Origin: a gamma proteobacterium symbiont of Stewartia floridana
GTDB lineage: Bacteria; Pseudomonadota; Gammaproteobacteria; Chromatiales; Chromatiaceae
Direction: 5' to 3'
Assembly (NCBI GenBank): GCA_003676145.1
Contig: NAUB01000032.1
Coordinates: 1 to 64,000, forward strand
Length of the DNA: 64,000 nt
The position numbers and the translations under genes were made by a program. Each line of letters begins with the position of its first letter. The stretch's first letter is position 1. Below the pieces are notes generated by a model that saw nothing but the letters and a program-made list of their open reading frames with translations, was not told where the DNA came from and did not search any database. Shown here in pieces: positions 27,050 through 34,867 of this stretch.

Positions 27050-27793
27050 TCAGTCGACAGGGGTCAAAGTAAGCGCCTCATACTGATCCGGATCGTTCTG
27101 ATAGGCATTGCGATAGTTGACCTTGGTGGTCCAGGGCAGTTGCTGGAAATTGCGCCAGCCATCCTTGTCCGGATTCATGTCGTTTCTCTCCACATAGACA
27201 TCGGCGCTGTCACTGTCCATTGCACCATTGTTGTTCAGGTCGAGCGCAACAGGTGAGCCATCTGTATCGAGCAGGATGGTGCCACCATCATAGGCGTATT
27301 TGTATTGTCCGACAAAACCTTCCCAGATATTTCTCACATTGGTAAAGGCGGGTCCATCGATACCGTACTCGGAAGGGTTGGCCAGTACGTTGCCCGCACC
27401 GACGCTGCGTGAGCCGGTTCTGCAGAGTGTCATGATCAGACGCTCTGTATCCCCATTTGCCAGTTCGTAGACTTCCCAGTAGAAGTTCTCTTCTGTCTGG
27501 CTATCACAACCGCTACAGACTCGTGGATAGGGAATATTGAAACTGCGTTTCGGATGACCTGCCGCAAACTCTTCCATGGTGCGAACATCGACCAGCAGAG
27601 CTCTGCCACTGCGCCCCCGATGTTTGGCATGAGCGTATCCACGGGATTTAAGTGCCTGGTAGGCCTCTGCAGCACTGATCTCGGAATGGTAGAGGCGTTC
27701 CTTGAAGTAGCGGTTGCCATCAGCCAGGATGTCAGTGGATAAGGGAACCGATAAAAAAGAGGTGACCAATGCAATAGTCTTGATAAGTTTCAT
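27050..27793 (-). CDS. Exported rhodanese-domain protein with EF-hand-like calcium loops
   Basis: 247 residues. A signal peptide (about 1-24) precedes a rhodanese domain (about 40-160) with the active Cys in LCRTGSRSVG and the upstream DVRTMEEFAAGH motif. An extra CSGC pair lies inside the domain. After the rhodanese part, acidic segments resemble EF-hand loops (DTDGSPVALDLNNNGAMDSD and NDMNPDKDG). It is a periplasmic sulfurtransferase-like or thiol-linked protein of unknown substrate. AAGGAGAG precedes the ATG. It is a monocistronic unit with its own terminator, convergent to the nitrate operon. Confidence 0.82.
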   Translation of the reverse strand: MKLIKTIALVTSFLSVPLSTDILADGNRYFKERLYHSEISAAEAYQALKSRGYAHAKHRGRSGRALLVDVRTMEEFAAGHPKRSFNIPYPRVCSGCDSQTEENFYWEVYELANGDTERLIMTLCRTGSRSVGAGNVLANPSEYGIDGPAFTNVRNIWEGFVGQYKYAYDGGTILLDTDGSPVALDLNNNGAMDSDSADVYVERNDMNPDKDGWRNFQQLPWTTKVNYRNAYQNDPDQYEALTLTPVD

Positions 27794-28129
27794 AACTCTC
27801 TCCTTGCAATTATGACGACAGCTGACTTTGAGTGGATGTGGATTTGTGCTTCTTTAATTCACTTACCGGAGGGGATTGGGTCACTGCCAAAAATCATTTA
27901 TCTATTTGTTTGTTTATTAACCATGTATTGCTCATGCAAACGGTGCCAATCTTATAGTAGGGGTTGCTATATAAAAATGAACAAAGTCTCAATTTTTTGT
28001 TATAGACGCATGATCGTCATGGAATAGGGTTTAAGTCAGGCAACGCAGATGGATCAGTCAACCAGAGAAAAATAATTAAACATTGAAATATATTGGCTGA
28101 AAGAAATTGCACCTTTCAGCAGCAATAAG
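27794..28129. other. Intergenic region, nothing recognised
   Basis: 336 AT-rich bases between the divergent 5' end of the rhodanese gene and the 3' end of the transglycosylase gene. A 71-codon reading frame at 27812-28027 has no ribosome binding site and an odd composition and is not called. The rhodanese promoter should lie at the left end. Confidence 0.5.
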
Positions 28130-28828
28130 CTACGGATAATAGGATTCGAAGTATGAGAGTGCCGGTAGCTGTTGTCGGGTCTCATGATCCACTCTGCCGT
28201 AGGTGAGATCGAAGAGTCCTTTAGGCGTGTAGTCACCATTGATGACCTGCTTCAGTCTGGCAACACGCAGTTCGTTGCGTTCAGGATGTTTTTCGATATT
28301 GAAAGTCTCCGGTGCAATGATCATCGCCAGTAAAGCGAGAAACTGATCATCACTGATCTCGTCGAATGGCCGATCGAAATAGTGGTTTGCCGCCTGTTCG
28401 AAACCTTTTGCCTTCGGTCCAAGGTAGACTGTATTGATGAAGCGTCTGAGTTGCATCTCCTTCGGCATCAGAGGATCGAGAACAAAACGGGCGATCAGGG
28501 TCTGCTTGATTTTGGCGATGCCGGGGCTGAAGCGTTCAAAATAGATTGTCTTCACCAGGGCTTGGGTAATGGTGGTAATGCCTGCGCCTGGGGTTGTGAA
28601 ATCCATGCCTGAGTGTTGATAGAAGTTCGGGTCTTCAATTTTTAGCAGTGCCGCCTTTCGCTTCACTGTGAGTGATGAGAGTGTCAGGGAATAGGCAGCC
28701 GTTCTCTCCTTTGGTATGACTCTTTCGACTGTGTATCGGTAGGCGGACTGTAACTCCCAGCCATAGTATCCGACGATTGCCAACAGCAAGAGGCTTGCTG
28801 CGATCCATGTCCGGTTTAGCGTTTTCAC
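28130..28828 (-). CDS. Monofunctional peptidoglycan glycosyltransferase (GT51, MtgA-like)
   Basis: 232 residues. One N-terminal membrane anchor (about 8-26) is followed by a GT51 domain with the catalytic Glu in EDPNFYQHSG near residue 65, the GAGITTITQALVKTIYF motif and INTVYLGPKAKGFEQA. No transpeptidase domain. It polymerises lipid II glycan strands in the periplasm. The GTG at 28828 is the start used by this reading. It diverges from the sigma factor gene to its right, with about 210 bases between them. The TITQ-A-LVK version replaces the usual TITQQLVKN, a mild variant. Confidence 0.86.
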   Translation of the reverse strand: MKTLNRTWIAASLLLLAIVGYYGWELQSAYRYTVERVIPKERTAAYSLTLSSLTVKRKAALLKIEDPNFYQHSGMDFTTPGAGITTITQALVKTIYFERFSPGIAKIKQTLIARFVLDPLMPKEMQLRRFINTVYLGPKAKGFEQAANHYFDRPFDEISDDQFLALLAMIIAPETFNIEKHPERNELRVARLKQVINGDYTPKGLFDLTYGRVDHETRQQLPALSYFESYYP

Positions 28829-29039
28829 TGGTTATCAGCGTCCATCCTGTTGACTCAATCCGCTCATGGGTCTGTCAACCGATTCGCCACGAGTGCGTTA
28901 TATGGAGAGTGATGTTACACAAACAGGATAGCCGATTGAAACCGCTGAAATTGATCCTATGCACGCTTAACGGTGTATCATGGACGCTGCATTGCATGAA
29001 AAAACTACACCGTAGTGGGCTCCATGGGTGCAGCCGATG

Positions 29040-29639
29040 CTGAAACAACCTATTGATTCCATAGCTGTTATGCAGGAGTTGGCTTTGCCGGGGGATGGAC
29101 TGGACAGTAACCAGGCGCTGAATCGTTTTCTCTCGGGCGTCGAGCGCCGGGCGCTGCGCATGGCGAGCGTCTCCGTGGGCAATGTGGACGATGCCCTGGA
29201 TCTGGTTCAGGATGCAATGATGAAGCTGGCAAGTCGTTATGCACAACGCTCCGAAGATCAGTGGGGGCCGTTGTTTCAACGTATCTTACAGAACAGCATC
29301 AGGGACTGGCATCGCCGCGCCTGGGTGAAGAACCGCTGGCGCCGCTTTATCGGAAGTGCAGAGGAGTCGGATGCGGCAGATCCACTACAGGACTATCCGG
29401 ACAGCCGGCAGACGGAATCGGTGGAGAGGCTTCAGCAACAGGATGCGATTGCCTGTCTGGAACAGGCGATCCATAACCTCTCCCTGAGACAACAGCAGGC
29501 ATTTATGTTGAGATTGTGGGAAGGATTGAGTGTGGAGGAGACGGCAAAGGTCATGGGGTGCTCCCAGGGGAGCGTAAAAACCCACTACTCCCGAGCCGTA
29601 TCCGCTTTGAGAGAGAAGCTGGAGGATCACTGGCCATGA
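29040..29639 (+). CDS. ECF-like sigma-70 family RNA polymerase sigma factor
   Basis: About 199 residues with region 2 (NVDDALDLVQDAMMKLASRY and the DWHRRAWVKNRW segment) and region 4 (LSLRQQQAFMLRLWEGLSVEETAKVMGCSQGSVKTHYSRAVSALREKL). The family is the sigma factor found beside DUF3619 and DUF3106 genes in beta- and gammaproteobacteria. The ATG at 29040 is chosen; starts at 29028 or 29070 are possible. Its stop overlaps the next gene by four bases (ATGA), so sigma factor and partner are translated together, a hallmark of sigma/anti-sigma pairs. Confidence 0.87.
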   Translation: MKQPIDSIAVMQELALPGDGLDSNQALNRFLSGVERRALRMASVSVGNVDDALDLVQDAMMKLASRYAQRSEDQWGPLFQRILQNSIRDWHRRAWVKNRWRRFIGSAEESDAADPLQDYPDSRQTESVERLQQQDAIACLEQAIHNLSLRQQQAFMLRLWEGLSVEETAKVMGCSQGSVKTHYSRAVSALREKLEDHWP

Positions 29640-30013
29640 GATCGGATGACGCGTTTCTCAAAGAGGTCAAACAGCAACTGCAGAAGAGTAGCGATGAGCT
29701 GGATGAGCTGACCCTCGCCAAACTCGGCGCGGCCCGCCGGCGTGCTGTGGAGGCCGGCAGTCGACCGGCCGTTTACCGCTTTGGCGATGTGTTGTCCTTG
29801 GGTCGAGGCAGTATGACCATCCTGATGCTGGCCGGGTTGTTGTTGATCGCTTCCGCTGTTCTGTTGAATAGAGCCAATACGCCAGAGCAGCAGCAGGCGC
29901 AGTCGATCACTCTGCTGGAGGATATGGAACTGTTGGGTGCCGCGCAGGAGTTGGAGTTTTACCAGCAGCTTGATTTCTATCTATGGGTGACGGATGAACA
30001 GGATTCAGGCTGA
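29636..30013 (+). CDS. DUF3619 family single-span membrane protein, possible anti-sigma factor
   Basis: 125 residues. A cytoplasmic helical N-terminus (SDDAFLKEVKQQLQKSSDELDELTLAKLGAARRRAVEAG), one membrane helix (about 60-78, MTILMLAGLLLIASAVLL) and a short acidic tail. The arrangement (cytoplasmic sigma-binding-like helices, one span, small outer part) and the four-base overlap with the sigma gene suggest an anti-sigma role; this is inference. The true start is the ATG at 29636; longer in-frame readings inside the sigma gene are artefacts. Confidence 0.8.
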   Translation: MRSDDAFLKEVKQQLQKSSDELDELTLAKLGAARRRAVEAGSRPAVYRFGDVLSLGRGSMTILMLAGLLLIASAVLLNRANTPEQQQAQSITLLEDMELLGAAQELEFYQQLDFYLWVTDEQDSG

Positions 30014-30212
30014 GTGGAGTCTGTTGCTGTTTCTGACAACCTCTGCGGTATTGGCCGGTGAGGCACAGTCCGGAGCTGAAGAGCCTCCCAGTATGGAGCT
30101 GCTGGAGTTTCTGGGTGGCTTTGAAACCCCGGAAGGGGAGTGGCTGGATCCTCTGCTGCTGGTGGATGACCGGCAAGCTCAGCAAGATGACGTGGTACAG
30201 GAAAATGATTAG
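29994..30212 (+). CDS. Small exported acidic protein
   Basis: 72 residues: a signal peptide (about 1-21, ending LAGEA) and an acidic, Leu-rich mature part (MELLEFLGGFETPEGEWLDPLLL). It overlaps the DUF3619 gene by 20 bases and the DUF3106 gene by eight, so it is held within the operon by coupling. The equivalent slot in related clusters often encodes a short hypothetical protein. No function is assigned. Confidence 0.7.
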   Translation: MNRIQAEWSLLLFLTTSAVLAGEAQSGAEEPPSMELLEFLGGFETPEGEWLDPLLLVDDRQAQQDDVVQEND

Positions 30213-30699
30213 GTGCTGGTTAACGATAGGCCTGCTGCTTATGGTATCTCCATTGATGGCGGAGGATCTCTCCTGGGCTGGGATGAGCGATAGCCAGCAG
30301 AAGCTGCTGGCGCCATTGGCCGAACAGTGGGAGAGTCTGCCGGAATCCCGACGGCAGCGACTCCTCAAAGGGGCGGAACGTTGGTCACAGATGACATCGG
30401 AGCAGCGGGATCGGGCGAAATCACGTCTTGAGACCTGGCGCGATCTGAGCGCGGATCAAAAGCAGTTGGTGCGGGAGCGCTTCCGGGAGTTTGTTGCGCT
30501 GGAGCCGCAACAGCGACAGCTGGTACTGGATCGCTATCAGCGCTTTCAGAACCTCTCGGTGGATGAGCGCAAGGCGCTGCGCAAACGCTGGCAGAGTATG
30601 TCGCCACAACAGCGGCAACGGGCACTCAAACGCTCGAAGATACTGCGACGCCTGACACCGCAACAGAGACAACGGCTATTGAAAAAGTTGAAACAGTAG
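30205..30699 (+). CDS. DUF3106 family exported protein, Arg/Gln-rich
   Basis: 164 residues. A signal peptide (about 1-19) is followed by repeated helical units of the type W-x-L-s-x-x-q-R-x-x-L-x-x-r (for example MTSEQRDRAKSRLETWRDLS, LSVDERKALRKRWQSMS, LTPQQRQRLLKKLKQ). The repeats look like those of periplasmic Spy/CpxP-like or heavy-metal resistance helical proteins, but DUF3106 has no known function. The start at 30205 (ACAGGA just upstream) is chosen over longer in-frame readings that lack a signal peptide. Confidence 0.8.
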   Translation: MIRCWLTIGLLLMVSPLMAEDLSWAGMSDSQQKLLAPLAEQWESLPESRRQRLLKGAERWSQMTSEQRDRAKSRLETWRDLSADQKQLVRERFREFVALEPQQRQLVLDRYQRFQNLSVDERKALRKRWQSMSPQQRQRALKRSKILRRLTPQQRQRLLKKLKQ

Positions 30700-30701
30700 C
30701 C

Positions 30702-31583
30702 ATGGATCGTTATATCGCATCGGCCCTGCTGATCTGCTGTCTGATTGGGGATGCACAGGGGGCGCCACTTGAATGGGAGTGGCTGGATGAGATCGGCCCG
30801 CCACCCCAGTCCAGTCTGGCTGTGAATCTCGGCCTTGACGATGCGGATGGCTGGAGCCGTCAACTGGATCTCAGTCTGGCGGGGCCACTCTTCTCCCGGT
30901 TTGATTTCTCCTACGGAAAAAGTCATGTGGAATCGGATCAGGCGCAACTGGAGACCGACTACTATTCACTCGGTTTTACAACCGATCCTCTGGCGGAAGT
31001 CGCTATCTCGGCTGGCTTTGAGGAGTGGGGCGATGAGGATGCATTGACCATCGAAACCCTGTGGCTCGGTTTCACCTTCAACCTCGGCGACCTGTCGGTT
31101 ACCCTGGTGCCTCAACAGCGGGATATTCGCTTGCAGGTCAGCGACTGGTATCGACGTCGTGCCGACCATGTGGATCTGGAGAGTCGGGATATCGGTCTCA
31201 TGCTGAGCTATTTTACCGCCGACGGCTGGGTCTTCAGTGGCAGCTATTTCAACTACGACTACTCGGAGAACGTCAGTCGTCTCGATGAGGACGATCGGGT
31301 CATCTATATCTTTCCCCTCGATACCCTGGATCTGGCCAGTGGTCTGGATGACTACCGCTACTCGATCGGTATCGGCAAACTGATCGGCGAGATCAGTGTC
31401 GATCTGGATTGGAGTCGCAGTCGTTCCGCCGTGGATGGCAACTATGCCACTGTCACCAGTCTCTTATTCGATATCCCCCTCAACGATCAATTCAGTCTGA
31501 ATATCATGGGTGGCGTGCAGGATGTGGATTACGCCGAGGATAAGATCCTTTTTTCCAATCTCGGGCTGACCCTCTTCTGGTAA
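30702..31583 (+). CDS. Predicted outer-membrane beta-barrel protein
   Basis: 293 residues with a short signal peptide (ending AQG or QGA) and alternating polar/hydrophobic beta strands throughout (for example LDLSLAGPLFSRFDFSYGKS, YYSLGFTTDPLAEVAISAGF). It ends in an aromatic residue (LGLTLFW), as transported outer-membrane barrels do. It starts two bases after the DUF3106 stop and is thus the last gene of the sigma operon. The family is not recognised. It may be an output or sensed target of the sigma factor system. Confidence 0.72.
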   Translation: MDRYIASALLICCLIGDAQGAPLEWEWLDEIGPPPQSSLAVNLGLDDADGWSRQLDLSLAGPLFSRFDFSYGKSHVESDQAQLETDYYSLGFTTDPLAEVAISAGFEEWGDEDALTIETLWLGFTFNLGDLSVTLVPQQRDIRLQVSDWYRRRADHVDLESRDIGLMLSYFTADGWVFSGSYFNYDYSENVSRLDEDDRVIYIFPLDTLDLASGLDDYRYSIGIGKLIGEISVDLDWSRSRSAVDGNYATVTSLLFDIPLNDQFSLNIMGGVQDVDYAEDKILFSNLGLTLFW

Positions 31584-31715
31584 ATCCGTACCCACAGCCA
31601 ATAAAAAACTTAGAACATTTCCTGTCAACCAGTTCGCATTGATTGCGTTAATCCCTTTAGAGGACGGATCAAATCGTCTGATAAGGACTAGTCAATCAAT
31701 AACGAGGAAATGGTA

Positions 31716-33551
31716 ATGAAAGTTTTTTTAGACAACTGGTTTCTGCCCGGCTTGCTCAGTCTGATGTTTCTGCTGACAGGGTGCGGTGGAGGCGGCAGTT
31801 CCGATTCCACCGGGGAGAGCGGGACTGAAGAGAGTGGAAGATTAGTGATCGGCGTGACCGACGCCCCCGGGGACTTCAGCAGCTATACCGTGGATGTGAT
31901 CTCACTTACCCTGACCAAGCAGAATGGTGCGGTGGTGGATACACTGCCGCTCAATACCCGTATCGATTTTGCTCAGTACACGGATATGACCGAGTTCGTC
32001 ACAGCGGCGACGGTACCCTCAGGACGCTATGTAAAGGCCGATATGGTGGTGGACTACAGCAATGCGGAAATCTGGGTGGAAGGCGAGAGTGGCGAGTTGC
32101 TGGAAGTGCCACCGGCTAACATTCTCAATGAGGCCGGTGAGACGCTGAGCCAGCTTGAGCTATCGGTACATATCGAAGGCAGGCAGTCATTGAGGATCGC
32201 ACCGGGTATACCGGCCCATCTCACCCTCGATTTCGACCTCAATACCTCGAATCATGTGGATCTCAGTGGCGCGGAGCCGCTATTGACCGTTCAGCCGATC
32301 CTGCTGGCGGATGTGGAGCTCGATCGTCCCAAGCCCCATCGTCTGCGCGGGCCTCTACTGGATGTGGATAGTGAGAACAGTGAGTTCGAGATCAGCATCC
32401 GACCATTCCGTCACCGCTTCAATCGGCAGAATCGTTTCGGCGAGTTGACGGTGAGTGTTTCCGATGAGACCTACTATGAGATCGATGGCGAAACCTATCA
32501 GGGAGAGAGTGGGCTGGCTGCATTGGATGAACTCCCCACATTCACAGCAACCCTGGCGGTCGGTGAGTTGCAGCGCAACAACAACCGGTTCACCTATCAG
32601 GCTACTGAAGTCTATGCCGGTTCCAGCGTACCTGGCGGCGATCTCGATGTGGTAAGAGGCAATGTGATCGCCCGTAGTGGTGACCAGTTGACGGTCAGAG
32701 GGGCGACGCTGATGCGTGCGGATGGTTCGGTGGTCTTTCGGGATACCATCGATGTGCAGTTGGATGGGGAGACTGTCGTCAAGAAGCAGCTGTCCACCGA
32801 GGAGCATGATAGCGGTGAGATATCAGTCGGTCAGCGGGTACTGGTGTTCGGCAGCCTGGATTCAGCCGAGTCGAGTCTGGCTGCGGATCATCTGAGGATG
32901 CTGGTGACGGTTCTCAGCAGTACCAGGGTCGATGATGAGAGCGCTCTGGTGGTTGACCTGCAGAAGATCGATGGCCGGCCGGTTTCGCTTTTCGATTTCA
33001 GCGGTACCGGCAGTAGCGCGGCGACCGATGCCGATCCGGAAAACTACGAAGTGGATCATGGTGCGCTGGATATCTCACAGATCAATGCGGGTGTGCCGTT
33101 GCGGGTGATTGGCTTTGTTACCCCATTCGCCACAGCACCGGCGGATTTCACGGCGCAAAGCCTGGTTGACCTGACTGAGGTTGCGGCGGTGTTGACCCTG
33201 GGTTACGGCAGTGGCAGTGCGAATGCGTTCAGCGCCATCTCGGCAGAGGGCCTGACTCTCGATCTGAGCGATGCGGAGCTTTTTCATCACCTGGGTCGGG
33301 CCGGTATCGTGATCGACCTGACTGAGCTGGCTGTGGAACCGGTGATCGTACCCCATGACGATGCAGAGGGCAGTTTCTGGATCGAGGAGGGGGAGACTCT
33401 GCAGCTGCATACTGATTTTGCCAACTTTGCCGAAGATCTGGCGTCGAGAGTCGAGGCGGGCAGTCTGGTAAAAGGGTTGCTTGCCAGTGGCGACTATGTG
33501 GATCAGAGCGGCGTGCTCACCAGCAGGATGGTTGTCGTCAAACTGCTCTGA
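31716..33551 (+). CDS. DUF4382-domain lipoprotein
   Basis: 611 residues. A lipobox (LLTGCGGGG) gives Cys at about residue 25 as the lipidated residue, followed by a Gly/Ser/acidic linker. A DUF4382 domain follows (RLVIGVTDAPGDFSSYTVDVISLTLTK, about 45-200). The rest consists of several OB-like beta segments (about 210-610, as in DUF5666-type repeats). The second ATG (31716) is preferred to 31710, since GAGG is eight rather than two bases away. It lies 130 bases after the barrel gene, so it may have its own promoter. Likely an outer-membrane lipoprotein; no enzyme motif is seen. Confidence 0.82.
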   Translation: MKVFLDNWFLPGLLSLMFLLTGCGGGGSSDSTGESGTEESGRLVIGVTDAPGDFSSYTVDVISLTLTKQNGAVVDTLPLNTRIDFAQYTDMTEFVTAATVPSGRYVKADMVVDYSNAEIWVEGESGELLEVPPANILNEAGETLSQLELSVHIEGRQSLRIAPGIPAHLTLDFDLNTSNHVDLSGAEPLLTVQPILLADVELDRPKPHRLRGPLLDVDSENSEFEISIRPFRHRFNRQNRFGELTVSVSDETYYEIDGETYQGESGLAALDELPTFTATLAVGELQRNNNRFTYQATEVYAGSSVPGGDLDVVRGNVIARSGDQLTVRGATLMRADGSVVFRDTIDVQLDGETVVKKQLSTEEHDSGEISVGQRVLVFGSLDSAESSLAADHLRMLVTVLSSTRVDDESALVVDLQKIDGRPVSLFDFSGTGSSAATDADPENYEVDHGALDISQINAGVPLRVIGFVTPFATAPADFTAQSLVDLTEVAAVLTLGYGSGSANAFSAISAEGLTLDLSDAELFHHLGRAGIVIDLTELAVEPVIVPHDDAEGSFWIEEGETLQLHTDFANFAEDLASRVEAGSLVKGLLASGDYVDQSGVLTSRMVVVKLL

Positions 33552-33571
33552 TACTCGATCAAAACCTTGAT

Positions 33572-33593
33572 GCCCTCTCCCTCGGGGGAGGGC
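33572..33593. terminator. Hairpin between convergent genes (CCCTCTCCC type)
   Basis: GCCCTCTCCC, TCG, then GGGGAGGGC fold into a strong stem between the DUF4382 gene and the convergent cyclotransferase gene. No T run follows on either strand. It belongs to the hairpin family repeated at 34.7, 44.8 and 63.1 kb. Confidence 0.5.
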
Positions 33594-33615
33594 TCATGGT
33601 AAGTCTCAAAACGGT

Positions 33616-34131
33616 CTATCCCAATCCGTCGAGGTAGATGGCCATTTCCAACGCATGCCTGGCGCTGTTCGGATCGATGATCGCTTCGATACGCTCGATT
33701 CGGTCGAGGTAGGTGGTTGGCAACTGATGTTCTCTGGCGCCACTCAATACATGGTGTTTATACCAACTGTAGGGTTTCAATAGAGAATCGATGTGAGTGG
33801 CGTAGTAGGTAAAAGCGGTCAGGCTTTCAGCAGATCCAGTCAACAAGCTAACCTGTTTCTCTTCATAGCCGTACCCCAGCCCTTCGTGCCGATCAAGTTC
33901 CGCTTTTTCAGCTTGAGCGATTTCAAACACCACACCGATGACCCGATGTTGCGGATTGTGGGTCTCCAGTGCATCGCATTTGGCCGAACCGTCCCGGCTT
34001 CTTTTATGAAAGCGCAGTTCGTGCGCCTCAAGCGTGGCGGTAGATCTGAATCGTGCCGAAGGTACTCGTTCCCTGAGGCGCCTGGATGACATATTCGAAC
34101 CATAGGCGAAATAGAGCATTGGATCTTTCAC
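33616..34131 (-). CDS. Gamma-glutamylcyclotransferase-like protein
   Basis: 171 residues with the family signature YFAYGSNMSSRRL at the N-terminus and the probable catalytic Glu in DRHEGLGYGY near residue 83. Members release 5-oxoproline from gamma-glutamyl peptides; the substrate here is not certain. It follows the DUF1330 gene by 12 bases on the minus strand, so the two form a small operon. Confidence 0.87.
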   Translation of the reverse strand: MKDPMLYFAYGSNMSSRRLRERVPSARFRSTATLEAHELRFHKRSRDGSAKCDALETHNPQHRVIGVVFEIAQAEKAELDRHEGLGYGYEEKQVSLLTGSAESLTAFTYYATHIDSLLKPYSWYKHHVLSGAREHQLPTTYLDRIERIEAIIDPNSARHALEMAIYLDGLG

Positions 34132-34143
34132 ACCGACTGACCC

Positions 34144-34431
34144 TTACGCTTCATAGGTTAGCAGATCCATCTCAGCCGCCTCCTGACGAAGCGGAATCAA
34201 GGCTTGATACTGAGGGGAAGTGTACCAGTCGTTGAGGGCCTGCATGGCGGGAAATTCGATGACAACCGTGTCACTATGTTGATGACTTCCGGATAGAACC
34301 GCCGACAAACTACCCCGGAAGAGCAGGGATCCCTGCCAGGGCTCAAGAGTGGCGGGTACCTTGCTGCGATACTCCTGCCACTTTTCGTTCTCTTTCACCG
34401 TGATATGTCCAATGAGGTAAGCCTTTGCCAT
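34144..34431 (-). CDS. DUF1330 family protein
   Basis: 95 residues of the small ferredoxin-like (dimeric alpha-beta barrel) DUF1330 family: AYLIGHITVKENEKWQEYRSKV, the VVIEFPAMQALNDWYTSPQYQALIPLRQ segment. Function unknown; related folds include monooxygenases and YciI-like proteins. It is upstream of the cyclotransferase in the same operon. Confidence 0.85.
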   Translation of the reverse strand: MAKAYLIGHITVKENEKWQEYRSKVPATLEPWQGSLLFRGSLSAVLSGSHQHSDTVVIEFPAMQALNDWYTSPQYQALIPLRQEAAEMDLLTYEA

Positions 34432-34867
34432 AGGTCTGTCCTTTTCGCTTGGTCGGTTTATTGTTGATTGTTTGGGCGGTGGATGGTTATTGAGGTTCCA
34501 GCGGATCTTACAACAACCACCTTTTTCTTATGAGATTATCCGATTAACAGGTAAGTTGTAAGCCGTCACATTCTGCTTGAAAGAGATATACTGCGCCTTT
34601 GTGATAGCAGTTCTGGCCTATCGAGTATATGACATGAAAAGAGTTAACCAATATATAAGATGAAAGTTGGAAGAACCACGCAATCATCATCGTGCCAACC
34701 AGATGGAGAGAGTAGCTCCCCTCTCTCATCAAGGGAGAGGGGCTCAGGCGCCTCTCCTTGACTGATATCGAGTTAACAGATCAACAGTGAGTGTAAGAGT
34801 GAGCGTTGAATCATTTTCCTGTGTCGAAACTGATTTCCTGATAACAAATTGGATCGAGTGATTTTTT
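34432..34867. other. Intergenic region with repeat
   Basis: 436 bases between divergent genes. The right half holds the hairpin repeat at 34690-34791. The remainder, including the AT-rich stretch at 34590-34660, shows no reading frame that looks coding; it should contain promoters for both flanking genes. Confidence 0.5.
34690..34791 (+). repeat. Intergenic repeat with GAGAGGGG hairpin, copy 1
   Basis: A segment of about 100 bases shares blocks with 63111-63213: GTGCCAA, AGAGAGTAGCTCCCCTCT, GGGAGAGGGGCT, TCTCCT and GAGTTAAC followed by a CAGTGA block. The core CCCCTCTC/GAGAGGGG forms a hairpin. Confidence 0.65.

Noticed and set aside
27812-28027. 71-codon plus-strand frame
   Set aside because: No ribosome binding site, unusual residue make-up and a position over the rhodanese promoter; most likely chance.
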